A stretch of 64,000 nt of DNA, from positions 558,001 to 622,000 of the forward strand of contig NC_049916.1 of the NCBI RefSeq assembly GCF_001411555.2, written 5' to 3'. Positions 52,540-64,000 of the stretch are shown piece after piece; within the stretch, counting starts at the first letter, position 1, and the number at the start of each line of letters is the position of its first letter. Below the pieces are notes generated by a model. That model had not been told where the DNA came from. It searched no databases and was given only the letters and a program-made list of their open reading frames with translations. A program made the position numbers and the translations under genes. This DNA is from Juglans regia. Its lineage: Eukaryota > Streptophyta > Magnoliopsida > Fagales > Juglandaceae.

Positions 52540-55500
52540 TGATGTGTGAAGGAGAATGCAGAGAGAGAGACACAGGAACAGGTATATACATAGCCATGTG
52601 AGCGTTACTTTTCTGACACTCCAACACCACCCAACTTTCCGCGACAAAAGATACTCTTTTTTATTTTTATTATGGTGATTTTGTACCACCGCTTATACAT
52701 TTAATTTTTTTCTCAAATGGGCCATGTGATGGTACCTTTTTTTTTTTTAAGAAGTTGCATTATATTAATAAAAGCTGCATACATAAGTTCTGAAAATTGG
52801 AAATTAACAAATTATTATTAATAAAAGTTATTTTTCTTGGAATTATTGAAAGGGCAGGAAGGAGACGGAGAGGACCCACCTGATCAACTGTTAACATCTC
52901 ACCTAACCTAATGTTAAACCAGTAATGTTTTTAATTACGAGTTTGGTGCAAGTGTTTTATAAAATAATAAGAATCATGCTACGGATCAGTCCAAAATAAT
53001 AAATAAGAAGAAATAACTTTTTATATTTTTATATGTTGGCCTGAGTTTTATATAAAATATTATTATTTTTTGTTGTTTTAACAATTTTAAATTTTAATTA
53101 ATTGTCTTTTATTTTAGGATATTCATAATTCGATGATGCTTAAAAATAAAAGAGTAGTGCTATTTATATATGCCACTCAAGTTTGCCCACTTAGCGTGGG
53201 TTAGCTCAAATTGTACCCTTTTTTTTTAAATTTTTTATTTCAAATATTTTTTAAATATTTTTAAAAAATAAAAAAAAACTAATATACAAATAGCTACTTC
53301 TTTAATTATTAAATAAAAACCAATATTTAAATCATTAAAAGCATTTTTAAAAATACACACCCTACTTAAAGAATGAATTCATTACCTGACAAGTCCATAA
53401 AGATGTGTTCGATAAGAAATATGGTAACCAAGCATGTGACATTGGTGCATGGTCCCCATGCATATAGTTTGAGAAATCTGGATAAAAGGACATTAGTATC
53501 ACCTAACATATAGATCAATAATAAACATTAACTAAAGATGTATTAATAAATATAGACATTAATAAAACTATAGTGTCAAATTAATATTTAAAATACATGT
53601 GTTGTTGGATTGATAGATGCATTTGTACTAGGAGGTGTTGACAAATGTGTATAAAATGATCTTGGTATCACTTAAGATGTCAACAACCATGTCATGATAA
53701 TGAGCAAAAAAACTGAAAGAGGTGAGAAAAAACTGAAAGAGGTGAGAATACTCTACATACCTGAGTTGATGGATTTGTGGTAGGAGGCGTTATAGAAAAT
53801 GCATGTTCTTTTCCTTTCTCCATCAATTGAATATTTACTAATATTTTAAAACAATAAAAATTATCTAGAAAAGTTGAAGTTACTTAAGCCTTTAACTAGA
53901 ACTACTTGCTAACTAGAACTACTTGTTAAAGCTAGCAAGTAGCAGAATTTATAGAGTTCAAGTAATTAATAAATAAATAAACGAAAACAATTAGAGAATC
54001 TTGAGCTGGGAAAAGATCCTGGTAACTTGAAGAATGAAAAACAAAGTGATCCTCTCTCTCTCTCTCTCTAAATAATGCAACAACCCCAATAATTGAAGGA
54101 GGAAAAACTTTATAATGATCAAGTCGGTGTGATAAACAATTTTTCTTACGTATTAACATGATATAATTTAATTTATAAAATAAAATTTATTTTTTTAAGA
54201 GATGTGTGATAATGTATAACATCAAGCATGATTATAGAGTTTATTTTCTACTGAATAAAATCTGTGAACTTGATAACAGTTGAAAAAAAAAAAATAGAGA
54301 AAGGCAAAAAAGTGTACGCTAGAAGGCAAGAAAATGTTTCAGATATGTGGTTGAGAAGGAAGTAGCTCCAGATTTTTCCATTGTACGTTCTTTAGTCTTG
54401 CCGATCGATCCAAAACAAGATAAAAATTTAAGCTACGATTAGTTTTAGGAGATGACTGAACTTAAATGAGATTTAGAGATTTTTGGACAATCACCAATCT
54501 AAGCAATTCCACCAGCAATCTGCAGCAAATGGAGAAGATGTAGATGAAAATCTGCAGTAGATGAAGAAGATGAAGATGGAGATTTTTTGAACTCGCGTGC
54601 AGATGGAGTTTCTTAGAGAAGAAGATGAATCGGTCTCTTTTTCTTTTCATTCTTTATAATTAATTTAACATTTGATAATATTGTCCATGTCAACATTGGT
54701 ACACATATTAGTCCGCAACTTCGCTTGTATGTAGCAGAACCGATAATTATAATAAGCTTCCTCATGCATACATGAAGCAGAAATAAGGTGGATTTAGTAA
54801 TAATTAACTTGGTTAGTTCATTAATCTTGAATTATGGGGATTATTAATTCTAAACAAAAAAAAGTCCCATTTTCTGATATGAATGGATTATTGATTTGTA
54901 CGTAACGAGGCTGTAAATGAACCAGTTCGTATGATTGCTTGACTGATACTTGCTCAGCTAAACTCGAATCAAATTCGACTCGTGAAAAAAAAAACTCAAT
55001 CGTAAAAGTAGAAAACCGCTCGATTAGTAAATGACACATACTCAATTAAACTCGACTCGATTAAGGCTCGTTAGCTCGACTCAATTAGAGCTCGTCCATA
55101 CATCATTTAATATATATAATTTATTTCTATATATTAGTATTCTTATACATAGACATATATATGCTTCTATACATATTAAATTTAATAAAATAAGCATAGT
55201 TACCTTTATAATTAAATATGTAGTATGTATCTCAATTACTTATGCCTAGTCATTTATACCTATATATTGAATATATTTCACAATTATATGGTAGTTAATT
55301 AAGTACTTAAGTGATTAGTTATAGTATATATTTTATAATATCTAATAGTTAGTATATGGGACTTGGTAGTTTCATTATATACTACAATGTATAATCATAT
55401 AAGAAATGTATTCATAAAAATGTTATAATTTTATAGTTCAATATAAGGTTTATATATTAATTGTAAAATTTTCATTAGATTTAATATTTTGTTTTGTAAT

Positions 55501-55847
55501 TCGATATTTTTAATTATTAAATTCATTCAAAAAATATATATAAGAGTAGAAATAAAACTTGAGTAATAACTCAACTTGACTCGACTCGATTCAGGCTCGT
55601 TAAAGAGTATAAAAAAATATCGATAAATAACTCAACTCGACTCGACTTAAGTTCATGTATGATCAGCTCGAACTCAGTTCGGCTTGGCGAGTTCTCAGCT
55701 CTCAGCTTGAACTTAAACTTAAACTCGAGTTATTTGATTCCAGCTCCTCGAATCCATAATCCAAAAGCTCGACTCGGCTTTTGATCGATTACAGCGGTGG
55801 ACAAATATCACGCATGGACTTTTATTATGACGAGTCGACGACTAGTC
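52540..55847. other. Upstream flank of the second UGT and spacer
   Basis: No gene supported. Contains a short CT microsatellite (54050-54068) and a repeated GACTGAAAGAGGTGAGA-like phrase near 53710-53750. Two further AGTAATGCTA-like heads occur near 52970 and 53150, but their partners were not found. Confidence 0.4.
54895..55800. repeat. CTCGACTCGA-type dispersed element, hAT-like and decayed
   Basis: Reiterated ACTCGACTCGA and AGCTCG words at both ends enclose a very AT-rich core, the same architecture as the element at 3375-5478. The ends GGCTGTAAATGAACC (left) and, in reverse complement, CGCTGTAATCGATC (right) match partly. No target duplication was found. Confidence 0.45.
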
Positions 55848-56232
55848 TTACGAAAGCCACAGTGGAACCAACTTCTGAAAGTCATTATGAGAGGACCCAC
55901 CCTTTCCCATGGCTTTGGTAGCAGCATCTCTCATGCTCGACGACCTCTTTCTCACCTCCTTCCCTTCCTCCGAGTCCATTAATTCCCTCACCCACTTTTC
56001 CAACTCCTCCCCACTCATGCACCCATTTTCCGACTCGTTCACCACCAATGCCACCTTCAAGTCCTTCACCTTTATCACCTTGTTCATCCTTTGCTCCGCA
56101 TACAGAGGCCACCCAATCATCAGCACCCCGCCGCACACCGCTTCAAGCACTGAGTTCCATCCGTAGTGTGTCACGAACCCGCCCACTGAGACGTGACTCA
56201 GAACCTCCACCTGCGGAGCCCATTGCGTTATT
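55848..56232 (-). pseudogene. C-terminal UGT88-like pseudogene
   Basis: Only the last quarter of a glycosyltransferase remains, beginning in the PSPG box at QWAPQVEVLSH and ending LVPLWLS-stop. The box is altered: THYGW replaces THCGW, and GGVLMIGWP replaces the usual GVPMxxWP. The part present has no frameshift. Homology ends at about 56232, where two near-identical copies of a 23-base unit (TATTACAGCACAT...) lead into LINE sequence. The missing three quarters are not elsewhere in the window. It shares the minus orientation of the UGT at 51106, suggesting a former tandem copy. Confidence 0.85.
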
Positions 56233-56274
56233 ACAGCACATTAGAATCTCCTATTACAGCACATCAAAATCTCC

Positions 56275-58077
56275 ATGATACTAGCACATCCCGCCAGTTT
56301 TGATCGAGTATTGATGAGGCTTTGGTGGGGCTTTGAAAATCACCAGAAACATAAATATACCTCTGAGACTTGGTCATCCATCTGCATACCCAAATCCATG
56401 AGAGGCTTAGGAATCAGGCTTACTGCCCATTTCAATAAAGCTCTTCTTGGCAAATTACTCTAGCACCTTATCAGCAATGAAACAAGTGCCTAGAAAACAG
56501 CTATTTTGAACAAATATATGACAAACAATGACTGGGCAAATGTTAAGGCCAAAGACTCAGATTCAAGATTATGGAAAAGCCTGATAAAGCAAAAGGATCT
56601 CATATTGTCAAGTGTTATCATTCATATTAATAATAGAACTGCTGCTCGTGTGTAGTCTGACCCTTGACTACCTTGCTTACACCCTCCACTCCCTACACCA
56701 CATAGTCAAGGTACACATCAAAACCCAGATCTTAGAGTTGCTGAGCTAACACTTGAAAATCCTACGAGATGGAACATGCTTGTTTTGAATACTCTTTTCT
56801 CATCTGCAACAATTACAGCAATACAAAAAATTCAACTTTCTCAATACCAATTCCATAATATCATGGATTTGCCCTAATGGAAATATCACTCTTCAGGTAA
56901 TTACAGTGTAAAGTCTACTTATATAGCTTTAGTTCTCAACACAAATACAAGCATACCTGAAGTCCTATGGAAAAAAAATTGTGGGCTCTCAAATTGAAAG
57001 ATCGTTTGAAACTTTTCCTATCGAAAGTGTTCAATGAAATCCTTCTTACTAGTCTATCTCTTAGTCACTGTATTGCACTAACAGAAGACCAGGTTCTTTG
57101 TCCCCTTTGTCATATAGAGAATGAAAATCTGGATCATCTATTCCTTAATTGTATTTTTTCTAGAATTTTGTGGAGAAATGCCCCATGGCCACTTGATATA
57201 ACTTGCTTCAAACAAGCTAGTATCAAGAATTGGATCAATATTATCCTAAACCCATCAGACAAATTAAAGATCCCTACTTCTAAAGCTCATAACTTTCAAC
57301 TTTTCTCTACATTAGCTATGGATAACTTATGGTTTATAAGAAATAAGATCACACACAACATTGCAAACCATACAGTTGACTACTTTATAAAAAAACACAG
57401 GATTTATATAGAGAACATGACAGAGCCTAGGAGCTGAAGCCCTTAGAATCAAACCATAATTGGAGTCCTCCTGAATCTGATGATACTTTCTTCTATTACC
57501 TTTGATGTGACAGTTAGAAATGATAGAAGCACTTCACTAGCAGTATGCAGAAATAGTCTTGGCATAATACAATTTGTTGTAGCACACTACAATTGGAGTG
57601 CTGATCCAAACATTGGGGAAACAATGACTGCCTTCATAGGGGTCTGAGAAGCACATACAAGGAAGATTAACAAAGTTGTTCTTGAAGAAGACTCTCTAAA
57701 TACAATCAACTCCATCAATAATCCTCATAAAGCCATTAACTGGGAAACTAAAGGGATAGCTCGAGACACTCGGTTTTTGCTCAAAGACCTTCAAGCATGG
57801 CAAGCTGAAAAAATACATCGATCCCAGAATCGATGCGCTCATTCCATTGCGCAATGGGCTCATTCCAACCTAGAGTTTGGAAATATCTCACTCATCAAAA
57901 TTCCCACCTGTTTGTTGGAATTTCCAAGTGGAAAAGACTCACCGTTTGTAAATTATTAGCCTTATATGTTTTATGTTTGGCTAGTGTTTGGCTTTGTTTA
58001 ATTTGGTTTACTTTTGTGTTGTAAGGAACAATTTTAGTCTTTGGAATGAATCTATTACTTGCCAAGAAAAAAAAAAA
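56275..58077 (+). mobile_element. 5'-truncated LINE with zf-RVT and RNase H parts
   Basis: It begins at the RT C-terminus (FDRVLMRLWWGFENHQ, then SMRGLGIR and FNKALLGKLL). It continues through a zf-RVT segment (VLCPLCHIENENLDHLFLNC, 57100-57160) and an RNase H-like segment ending near 57955 (EAHTRKINKVVLEEDS; QNRCAHSIAQWAHSN), then an A tail at 58067-58077. Several stops and frame changes make it inactive. The RNase H domain shows it is a different LINE lineage from the intact element at 18-22.7 kb. It abuts the truncated UGT pseudogene. Confidence 0.8.
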
Positions 58078-58910
58078 CACTTTTTTATTTTTCATTTTTT
58101 TTAAATATCTCTAAATATTTTAAAAAAAATAAAAAATACATCACTTCCAAAGTAAAAAAAAATTACAATAAAAATTAAATATCTAAGCAGTCAAAATGAG
58201 GGGGCAAAATCATGGGACATAATATCATTTTCAGATTAATTTTCTCAACTATATAGTTGCACCGTTGCAGGAATTGAGTGCTAAACATACCTCAATTCAT
58301 TTCAAATCAATTAATTGTAACTATTGATGAGATTTATTACTTTTTCATTTTCAATCAAAAACGTTAATTAGCCCATCTCAACATATTACATTCAAACACA
58401 TCTATATAGAATCTACAAAATATTATTATTTACAGATCAACTCAACATTCAAATACAGCCTAAAATCGTACCAGTCTAACTTCAATATGCACGTAAGCAT
58501 GCAGGACCTTGCTTGAAATTACATATGTTTAACTATATGTTAAAAGTTTAAGTTGTTTTTTTTATTATTATGATAAATATATAGTTTATGTCATATATAT
58601 ATATATATATGTATGTATGATAGTACTAATTGTAATGTATTATACGTGAAGTACCAACATACATAAGTTATGGGCAAGCATTACTAATAGTATTAATTAT
58701 ATAGTATTGTACATTTATATTGTATGAAATATACATATTCATGTACTATAAGTATGATGACAAGTTAGGGAATATAACTATAATATTAATTATTTACATG
58801 ATATCTAAATTTGATATACAATAAGTATTTTGTTAGCTTATATATAAACTATATCATACATATAAATTATAGATGATAGGCATAAGTATGTATTGTAGGT
58901 GATGAAGAAA
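58078..58910. other. AT-rich spacer before the CACTA element
   Basis: No gene seen. About 58230-58465 carries the inverted relative of the repeat at 29538-29890 (AGATCAACTCAACATTC). A TA run lies at 58594-58610. Confidence 0.4.
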
Positions 58911-61041
58911 CACTACAAGAAATACCTTTTTTTGTTGCCAAAGAAAATTGATGCGAGCGGTTTTTGGACGTAACAGAGCCCAATCACTGTAGCCATATTT
59001 TTAACGTGGCGACTTCAAAATTTGCCATAACAAATAACCAATTACAGGGACATATGGTCATCGCAATAGATATTAGTGTGAACAGTACAACAATCACATG
59101 TGTTTGTCTTGTTGCAACGACATTATTATCGCCGTAATAGTCGATAACATCTATTTTGACAAAAATCAGAATGGATCTCTTTGCAAATGAAATTCTTGAG
59201 TTTCCTCCCACAAACATAGCTCTTTGTTTCGTCGAAAACCATAGGTGAACACCGTCCACCTCCTGCACGCCGTCACTCCATGCCTCCTCGCCTGGCCAGT
59301 AAGTCTTCGTTGTCTCTCTCTTTATCTTTCATCGTTTATATATTTCTCATCTCTACCTCTCTATTGACAACTTTCACTCAGTCCCTCTGATCTCTTCCTC
59401 CGTGATTTAGGCTGCCCCATCCTGCCCCACCATCGCGCGCCACCTCCTCCAACCGGTCCCTGTTTTTGCAAGCTATCTCCAACTCCTTTCAATCTGGCCG
59501 GTACGTACTTCTCTCATTTGATCCGTGTCTATCTCTCTCTGTTTTGGGTATTTGTATTTAGCTAGGATTTTTTGTTCAATTGTAGTAAATAATCTAAAAG
59601 AACAATGCATGCTTTATCTCATTACGAATTCTTTGATGTTGAAGGATTGGTTTTGATCATTTTTAGATGCTGATTTTGGGAATTAATTTTGGGTTTTTAG
59701 AGGTTTGGCAAATGTTGTTTTGGGTGATATACATCTTAGAGATCATGTATGAAATTTTATCTGATTTTAATTAATATGGGTTTGAGCAACCCATGCAATA
59801 TGGTTTGGCATTATTATGTTGGATGCTTTTAATATTAACTAGGCTCAAAGAAATTGGGTTGTATAAATGAATTTCTGTTTTGATAACTATTGTGTACATG
59901 ACCTTTAGTTCTGTTGAAAAACATGTGCTATTAATCTGGCGAGGAATTCCTGTGCAATTATGTAAGCTCTAAGAATTTTTGTTCCTCCAGTTAAACAGTT
60001 CATTTCTTTTATATATTTTTCTTTCCTTTTTAGTAAAAAAGCCTGTCTTTTTTCCTATTGTTGTTATGAAAAAAATATTTAAACTCCTTGCATTTTAATA
60101 TGTTAGGGTATGCTTGGTAAATTCCTGACATGCTTGCATGCCTAGTATATATGTTGCAGGTGTTAGATATGATATCGATCTTTTTCAATTCTTTTTACAT
60201 AACAAAATAAAAATAATACTTTTTGTTTTCATTTTAAAAGTAAAATATGCCCTCATTCTCACCAATAATCCCGAGTTATCACTTACTAGCTAGTTTGGTG
60301 AAAAGTGCCAACAGACTATAATGATCAAAGGAATTCAAAATTAAAAATACATTTAACAGATAAACAATATCAGTCACAGAAATGGTGCCTCCTGCTAGCT
60401 CTATGGGGTTCTAAAATTATCTTATTAAAAGCTTTCCAAACAAAATTTATCCTTACCAAATCTTAGATGGAGTATTAATTATCCACATATTTAATTAAAG
60501 GCTTATAGCAGATTATAAATAAAATCTATATATGCTTGGAAAGTATTACACCCAAAAACAAAAGACTGCCATATATTTCAACAAGCCTAGCTGCATAAAG
60601 GGATAGAGGAGTGCTAAGGCTATGTTTAAATGTTGTGGTGATTAAATAATAAATATCGTAATAATTATTAATAAAGTAGTGTTCACTTATCAAACACAAT
60701 TTAAAAAGATAGGTCAAGGCTGGGCCAATAACTTATCTTTTAAAGGTTGTTAGTGGATGAATAGTTGATTAACATTATGTTATTCACTTGATTCAAACCA
60801 CTTGGGTGGTCTTGTATATACCTTATGCAAACAACCCACCACCTCTTTCCATAGATTGTAAAGGTCGTTTGTTTTTATTAGGATAAAGTTTTTGGACAAC
60901 ATGCTGAAAAAATACTCTCCTTGTTATACTCCCCAACACTTCCTGATATGCTCTCCTTTATATGCACAAAAATGATATGCTCCCCAACACTTTCTCATTA
61001 TTGCTTTCATGCAAAGTGTTTCATATATAGTTGCGCAAGAA

Positions 61042-61044
<3 letters not shown>

Positions 61045-61084
<40 letters not shown>
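61045..61084. repeat. (AT)n microsatellite
   Basis: About twenty uninterrupted AT units lie in the CACTA leader, upstream of the transposase start. Likely length-polymorphic. Confidence 0.9.
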
Positions 61085-61087
<3 letters not shown>

Positions 61088-61181
61088 AAAGTTGCACAAT
61101 TACCAACTAATACATGATATTTCTTTAGTTTAAGTAGACAACCATCCAACTCCTATATTTTCATCTTACAGTCATTTTGAC

Positions 61182-63960
61182 ATGGACAAATGTTGGATGC
61201 GTATTACTGACCGATTTAGGTCCGCAGAATATCGAGAAGAAGTCTATCAATTCATTACAATGGCCCAAGCTCATGCAACAACAAACAATATCAGGTGTCC
61301 TTGTCGTAACTGCCTTAATAACTTCTTCCACCCTATAGACTTGGTGCAAAGACACTTATTCACCATAAGAATTGATGAAAATTACACTGAATGGATATTT
61401 CATGGTGAGGAAGAGACATGGGATGCTAATGAGTTTGATGATGATGACAATGAAGTGCAAAATGACCAGTACATTGACGACATTGATGAAATGTTAAATG
61501 ACATTAGGTATGGATCATTTACAAATATGGTGCCAATAGAGCCTGGTACTACTGAAGGACCAACCTATGTGGACCCTAGAGCAAAACATTTTGATCAATT
61601 ATTGGAAGATGCCAAACGGCCACTATATCTAGGATGTATTAAGTTCTCAAAGTTATCCTTCATTGTGAAGTTATTGCATATAAGGACAATTGTAGGATGG
61701 AGTTTTAAATCATTTGACATGCTACTAAAGTTGTTGAAAGCTTCATTCCTGGATGCACTTTTACCTGACTTATACTGCGAGTCACGACGGATGGAGCAGG
61801 CCCTTGGTTTTGGTTATATCAAGATTGATGTATGTCTAAATGATTGTATGATATACTAGAAGGAAAACTCTAAGAAGTATGATTGTCGCAAATGTAGTAT
61901 GTCAAGATGGGTAACCTTCACTTCTAAACAGAAAAAAATTTCCCACAAAGAACTTCGATATTTTCCATTAAATTCAAGGTTGAAGAGGTTGTTTATGTCA
62001 AAAGATACAATTGTAGCCATCCGATGGCACAAAGAAGATCGCGTCGACGATGGGGATGTGATAAGGCATCCACGTGACTCAATTGGATAGAAGGAATTTG
62101 ATCAAGAGCATATATCATTTTCTCTTGATGCTCGTAACGTGTACCTTGGTCTAGTAAGTGATAGATTCAACCCTTTCAATAATATGAGTAAATCTTATAG
62201 TGTATGACCAGTAATACTTGTCCCTTACAACCTGCCACCATGGTTATGCATGAAAGACCATTTCTTTATGATATCACTTTCAATTCCTGGACCAAAGGCG
62301 CCAAGTAATAAGATCGATGTGTATTTGCGGCCTCTTATTGATGAATTGATTGATTTGTGGGAAAATGATGTTGATACGTATGATGCATCGACAAAACAAA
62401 TGTTTTAATTACATGCAAAATTGTTATGTACGATTAATGACTTTCCCACATATAAAAATCTTTTTGGGTGAAGCACGAAGGGTAAATTGGCATGTCCAAC
62501 TTGTAATGGTGACACAAACTTGTACTGGGTGAAATTTAGTCGAAAGCATTGTTACATGGGCCATCGCTGTTTCCTATCTCTAGAACATACTTGGAGGAAG
62601 AATAAGGCAAATTTTAATGGCAGTGCTGATCACCGCACGCCACCTTGTGAATTATTTGGCCACGATGTACTAAATCAATTAAATAATGTTGAAGATGTCT
62701 TATTTGGAAAAGGTGGTAGGAAGAGAAAACAACGACCTGATGAACTTAATTGACAAAAACAAGTATATTTTTTCAATTACCTTATTGGTTTACATTGAAA
62801 ATTAGACATAATCTAGACGTCATGCATATTGAGAAGAACATTTGTGACAACGTCTTAGGAATGTTGATGACTATTCCTGGCAAAACAAAAGATTCCGTTA
62901 ACGCACGTAGGGACTTGTTCATTCTCAGTATAAAAAAAGAATTACATTTACAAGAACATGGACAAAAATTTTTTATGCCACTTGCATGTTACACATTACA
63001 AGGAAATGAGAGGAGACATTTCTGCGAGTGGTTACAAGCTGTGAAATTCTCAGATGGATTTGCTACTAATATTGCTCGATGTGTTAATGTTAAATGGTTG
63101 TAAAATATCAGGAATTAAAAGTCATGACTGTTATATTTTCTTATAAAGACTACTTCATGTCGCTAGTATCGGGTACATGAGACCTGACATCCAGTTGGCT
63201 TTGACTGAGCTAAGCACATTTTTCAAACAGTTGTGCACATACACATTGTTTGTAGATGTCTTGAAACGTCTTGAGATTGATATTTCACCAATCCTTTGCA
63301 AACTTGAGATGATACGCTCACCTGCATTCTTTAATGTTATGGTGCACCTAGCTATTCATCTACCACCTGAAGCATTGTATGCAGGGTCTGTACAATACAG
63401 GTGGATTTGAAAGGTATTTGGAAGAATTTATGTGTTATGTACGAAACAAGGCATGTGCTGAAGGATCAATTGCTGAGATATACATTCACATTGAATGCTT
63501 GATTTTTTGCTCGATATATCTCCATGATGTTGAAACTAGATTCCATAGAGAAGAATGAAACGTAGATGTTTCTGGTGGACGTCAGCAATCAGAATTATCA
63601 ATATTCACACAAAAGGTGCAGCCATTGGATGCTTCAAGTCCAACTCGACTAGATAATAAAGTATTTGCCAAACAATGTTGGTATGTACTCAACAATTGTC
63701 TTGAGATTACCCACTACCTAAAGGCTAGAGTAAGCATCGTCTTTCAATTGGCGGCATTGCACATACAATATTTGGGTACTTTCCATTTGTAAGTCATATC
63801 TAAGCCATTAGTTGACACTATCCAATTGAATTATGCAGGGAGCATTACAACAAATTGACAGACGAATGTCTCAATAAGATTGATGATGTGCATGAAAAGT
63901 AATTTTCAGGTGGTTCAAGGAGCGTGCAAGTGTCTTGTTGGTAACTATGGTGGGCCAGTT
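61182..63960 (+). pseudogene. TNP2-like CACTA transposase, inactivated by stops
   Basis: An acceptor (ATCTTACAG) precedes ATG 61182. The first 225 codons are open and hold the transposase-associated N-terminal domain (WMRITDRFRSAEYREEV; CPCRNCLNNFF) and the start of the TNP2 catalytic region (LDALLPDLYCESRRM; NDCMIY). Stops then fall where the family has Trp: TAG 61857-61859, TAG 62088-62090, TGA 62215-62217, TGA 62469-62471 and TGA 62751-62753. There is also a TAA at 62406-62408 and frameshifts near 63096 and 63405. Conserved parts between them are SMSRWVTFTSKQ, VPYNLPPWLCMKDHF, LACPTCNGDTNLYW and RHNLDVMHIEKNICDNVLG. DUF4218-like and DUF4216-like parts follow to about 63960. The protein cannot be made intact. 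Confidence 0.88.
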
Positions 63961-64000
63961 TTAGGTCCCATTTATTTTATCGTACAAGTTGAGTGCTTCA

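Larger units (their letters stand above)
58911..64000 (+). mobile_element. CACTA (En/Spm) transposon, 5' part
   Basis: The element starts at 58911 with CACTACAAGAAAT, the standard plant CACTA terminus, preceded by AAA as a possible 3-bp target duplication. A subterminal region and a non-coding leader with several possible introns follow. A TNP2-like transposase gene begins at 61182 and continues toward the right edge. The other terminus lies outside the window, so total length is unknown. Confidence 0.88.

Noticed and set aside
52540..52689. 50-codon N-terminal extension of the second UGT with a hydrophobic stretch that could pass for a signal anchor
   Set aside because: Family UGTs are cytosolic and start at the MEAIVLYPP position; the extension has no counterpart in the neighbour copy.
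1..64000. A coherent novel gene system such as a biosynthetic cluster
   Set aside because: The genes belong to unrelated known families, and only the UGTs cluster; no partner enzymes (P450, acyltransferase, terpene synthase) lie nearby.

Overview
This is nuclear DNA of a flowering plant, most likely a woody eudicot. Genes have many GT-AG introns, spacers are AT-rich, and the window holds plant families: UDP-sugar glycosyltransferases with a PSPG box, a pentatricopeptide repeat (PPR) protein, a Tic22-like protein, a receptor-like LRR protein and a CACTA element with the typical plant terminus. The TE mix suggests Fagales (walnut or hickory group), but that is only a guess.

Layout. 1-2.0 kb: 5' part of a DUF21/CNNM-type membrane protein gene (minus), running off the left edge. 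2.0-8.4 kb: repeats, with a 2.1-kb hAT-like element of AT-rich CTAATACTA-type sequence, a decayed Copia gag and small MITEs. 8.8-11.1 kb: PPR protein gene (plus) with a SINE in its last intron. 13.0-23.3 kb: Tic22-like gene (plus). Its eight exons join in frame to 534 codons, and its 5.9-kb last intron holds a LINE with an open 1211-codon ORF2. 25.4-28.5 kb: complex I subunit NDUFA5 (minus), with another LINE piece in its intron. 31.2-36.4 kb: co-chaperone SGT1 (plus, 10 exons, 359 aa). 37.0-39.5 kb: broken receptor-like LRR gene (minus), tail to tail with SGT1. 41.7-44.3 kb: TRAPP subunit TRAPPC1/Bet5 (plus, 4 exons, 169 aa). 45.9-56.2 kb: glycosyltransferase cluster of two complete intronless UGT88-like genes in convergent orientation and one C-terminal pseudogene cut off at a second type of LINE. 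Between the complete UGTs lies a nest of four Mutator-type MITEs with direct 9-bp target duplications. 58.9-64.0 kb: 5' part of a CACTA (En/Spm) element with a TNP2-like transposase gene killed mostly by Trp-to-stop changes; it runs off the right edge.

The conserved genes (PPR, Tic22-like, NDUFA5, SGT1, TRAPPC1) are unrelated housekeeping genes and do not form a pathway. The UGT cluster is the one local gene family. Most of the rest is transposon-derived, and several LINE copies sit in introns in the same orientation as the host gene. Exon joins were worked out by hand from splice signals and reading phase; the totals for the Tic22-like, SGT1, NDUFA5, TRAPPC1 and PPR genes close in frame. I found no convincing new biological system. 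The most useful leads are the intact LINE with a duplicated ORF1 segment, the MITE nest, the stop-codon pattern in the CACTA gene, and a 14-bp palindrome repeated upstream of two genes.
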